Below are positions 33,028 through 34,172 of a stretch of 34,172 bases of DNA, piece after piece (the stretch's first letter is position 1; every line of letters begins with the position of its first letter). The notes beneath the pieces were generated by a model that was not told where the DNA came from, ran no database searches, and saw only the letters and a program-made list of their open reading frames with translations. The stretch comes from Crocinitomicaceae bacterium. GTDB lineage: Bacteria; Bacteroidota; Bacteroidia; Flavobacteriales_D; Crocinitomicaceae. The stretch is taken from NCBI GenBank assembly GCA_029247685.1, contig JAQWKT010000059.1:1-34172 (forward strand), written 5' to 3'. Position numbers and translations under genes: made by a program.

Positions 33028-34172
33028 ATGCCTTCAAAAACTAATAAAGGAGCATTATTTACTCTAACCTCTGTTTTTTTCTTCTGGGGGTTTATTGCTG
33101 CTGGAAATAGTGTTTTTATTCCGTTTTGTAAAAATTATTTTGATCTAGATCAATTTCAAAGTCAATTAATTGACTTTGCTTTTTACTTAGCTTACTATAT
33201 GGGGGCTCTAGCTTTGTTTATTTTTGGTTCATGGAGAAGGAAAGATATTGTTGGACGATGGGGATACAAAAAAAGCATTATCTATGGACTTCTTTTTTCT
33301 GCATTAGGGGCTATAGCAATGATTATGTCGGTTCATTTCAATGTGTTTTCAGGAATGTTATTTGGTTTATTTATAGTTGCTTTGGGATTCTCTTTACAAC
33401 AAACCTCTGCAAATCCATTTATGATTTCTCTTGGCGATGAAGCAACTGGAAGCAACCGAATTAATTTAGGGGGAGGGATAAATAGTCTTGGCACAACAAT
33501 AGGCCCTTTAATCGTAGCTCTTGCTCTATTTGGAACAGCATCTAGCATTAGCGATGAAATGATTCAAAGCCTCAGTCTTTCAAAGGTTATTGTTCTATAT
33601 GGATGCGTAGGAGCATTATTTTTAGGGATTGGCATTTTATTTAGCCTTTCAAAAAAATTACCCAAAGGAATTAATGAAGAAACTCCTGAAAAGGCTAAAA
33701 AAGCAATGGTCACTCTTTTGGTTATCACCGGCCTTTTAATCGCATGTTTTGCACCTGTTTTTAATAGCTACAGAAGTATTGAGCAAAATGAAATTGAGGG
33801 ATATAATAAACAAATCAGTAAAAAAGAATCGACGTTAAGTAAAATAAAAAATGAAAAAACAAAAAGCCAAGAACAAAAGAAGCAAATAGCTGAAACAACA
33901 AATGAAATTAATCAGATTGAAAAAGAATCTAGTAGCTTATCAAAAAAGCTAGACAAAAATAGAATGATTTGGCTAAGTGCTGGCTTGTTTGTTATAATCG
34001 GAGGTTTATTATATGCGCATTTAAAAGGAAGAAAAGAAAAAGAACAGTGGGGAGCCATGCAATATCCCCAACTAACCTTGGGCATGCTTGCTATATTTGT
34101 ATATGTAGGTGTAGAAGTTGCAATTGGCAGTAACCTTGGAGAGCTTCTTAAAAAAGATAGTTTTGGTGGATA
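33028..34172 (+). CDS. FucP-type MFS sugar transporter with an inserted TM-coiled coil-TM segment (3' end outside window)
   Basis: The open frame begins at the ATG 33028, 32 bases after dxs, and runs off the window (381 codons). TSVFFFWGFIAAGNSVFIPF in helix 1, DFAFYLAYYMGALALF, GFSLQQTSANPFMISLG and RINLGGGINSLGTTIGPLIVAL fit the FucP/glucose-galactose MFS family, which imports sugars with protons. In the family, helix 6 (VLYGCVGALFLGIGILF) is followed by a short cytosolic loop and AMQYPQLTLGMLAIFVYVGVEVAIG (helix 7). Here about 110 residues intervene: a hydrophobic helix (about 225-247), a Lys/Glu/Gln/Ser-rich coiled coil (about 250-311) and another helix (about 313-330). The substrate is unknown. 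See findings. Confidence 0.85.
   Translation, partial: MPSKTNKGALFTLTSVFFFWGFIAAGNSVFIPFCKNYFDLDQFQSQLIDFAFYLAYYMGALALFIFGSWRRKDIVGRWGYKKSIIYGLLFSALGAIAMIMSVHFNVFSGMLFGLFIVALGFSLQQTSANPFMISLGDEATGSNRINLGGGINSLGTTIGPLIVALALFGTASSISDEMIQSLSLSKVIVLYGCVGALFLGIGILFSLSKKLPKGINEETPEKAKKAMVTLLVITGLLIACFAPVFNSYRSIEQNEIEGYNKQISKKESTLSKIKNEKTKSQEQKKQIAETTNEINQIEKESSSLSKKLDKNRMIWLSAGLFVIIGGLLYAHLKGRKEKEQWGAMQYPQLTLGMLAIFVYVGVEVAIGSNLGELLKKDSFGG

Noticed and set aside
1-34172. CRISPR arrays, tRNA/rRNA genes, insertion sequences, prophage or integron parts
   Set aside because: I saw no regularly spaced repeats, cloverleaf-like segments, transposase or integrase motifs. The excisionase-type HTH of SdhA is not accompanied by any integrase or attachment site.

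Overview
The window is AT-rich and gene-dense, and reads as chromosomal DNA of a member of the Bacteroidota, most likely the order Flavobacteriales. The evidence is the pair gldF/gldG (gliding-motility ABC transporter parts), a secreted protein with a C-terminal type IX secretion (T9SS) sorting domain, the Bacteroidota-type SdhCAB complex with a single five-helix cytochrome b, the 'alternative' GlmU-like protein, a FucP-type sugar transporter, and many copies of the Bacteroidota -7 promoter box TAnnTTTG in front of genes instead of Shine-Dalgarno sites. I saw no rRNA, tRNA, CRISPR array, insertion sequence or phage gene. The longest stretch without a gene is 228 bases (25907-26134).

Layout. 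1-1228: end of a phytoene synthase gene, type 1 isopentenyl-PP isomerase and a 6-pyruvoyl-tetrahydropterin synthase homologue. 1225-2088 (-): exported glycerophosphodiesterase. 2184-4076: ABC-F ATPase. 4073-5106: a very basic small lipoprotein (-), a Rieske-like lipoprotein and a 2Fe-2S ferredoxin. 5107-7293: SDR oxidoreductase (-), exported endonuclease/phosphatase-fold protein (+), MazG-like pyrophosphohydrolase (-). 7433-10573: an operon of a four-helix membrane protein, a sodium:solute symporter and a GlmU-like protein. 10729-14110: Lon protease, nitroreductase and a tail-anchored protein. 14113-17570: rpe (-), rhomboid protease, class IV aminotransferase, CAAX-type membrane protease, ung (-). 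17638-18948: PlsC-type acyltransferase. 18976-23767: gldF, gldG, a membrane-anchored partner and dnaN. 23821-24906: rlmN. 25004-29117: sdhC, sdhA, sdhB. 29195-30937: T9SS-sorted PA-domain protein, followed by the only GC-rich intrinsic terminator. 31040-32995: dxs. 33028-end: truncated MFS sugar transporter.

Most of this is housekeeping. The standout is sdhA: the succinate dehydrogenase/fumarate reductase flavoprotein carries, in one uninterrupted frame, an N-terminal excisionase/MerR-type helix-turn-helix DNA-binding domain of about 50 residues, and no ATG lies between that domain and the FAD domain. Upstream lies an unusually long sdhC-sdhA gap holding a hairpin, a promoter box, a possible 11-codon leader peptide and 12-bp-spaced repeats. 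This suggests a redox enzyme that may bind DNA and regulate its own operon, analogous in logic to proteobacterial PutA. SdhC and the MFS transporter also carry family-atypical insertions.

Genome-scale signals inside the window are extreme compaction at convergent gene ends (six junctions with gaps from -17 to +2 bases, two sharing a CTAA stop overlap) and promoter boxes placed 4-5 bases before start codons, which predicts leaderless mRNAs.
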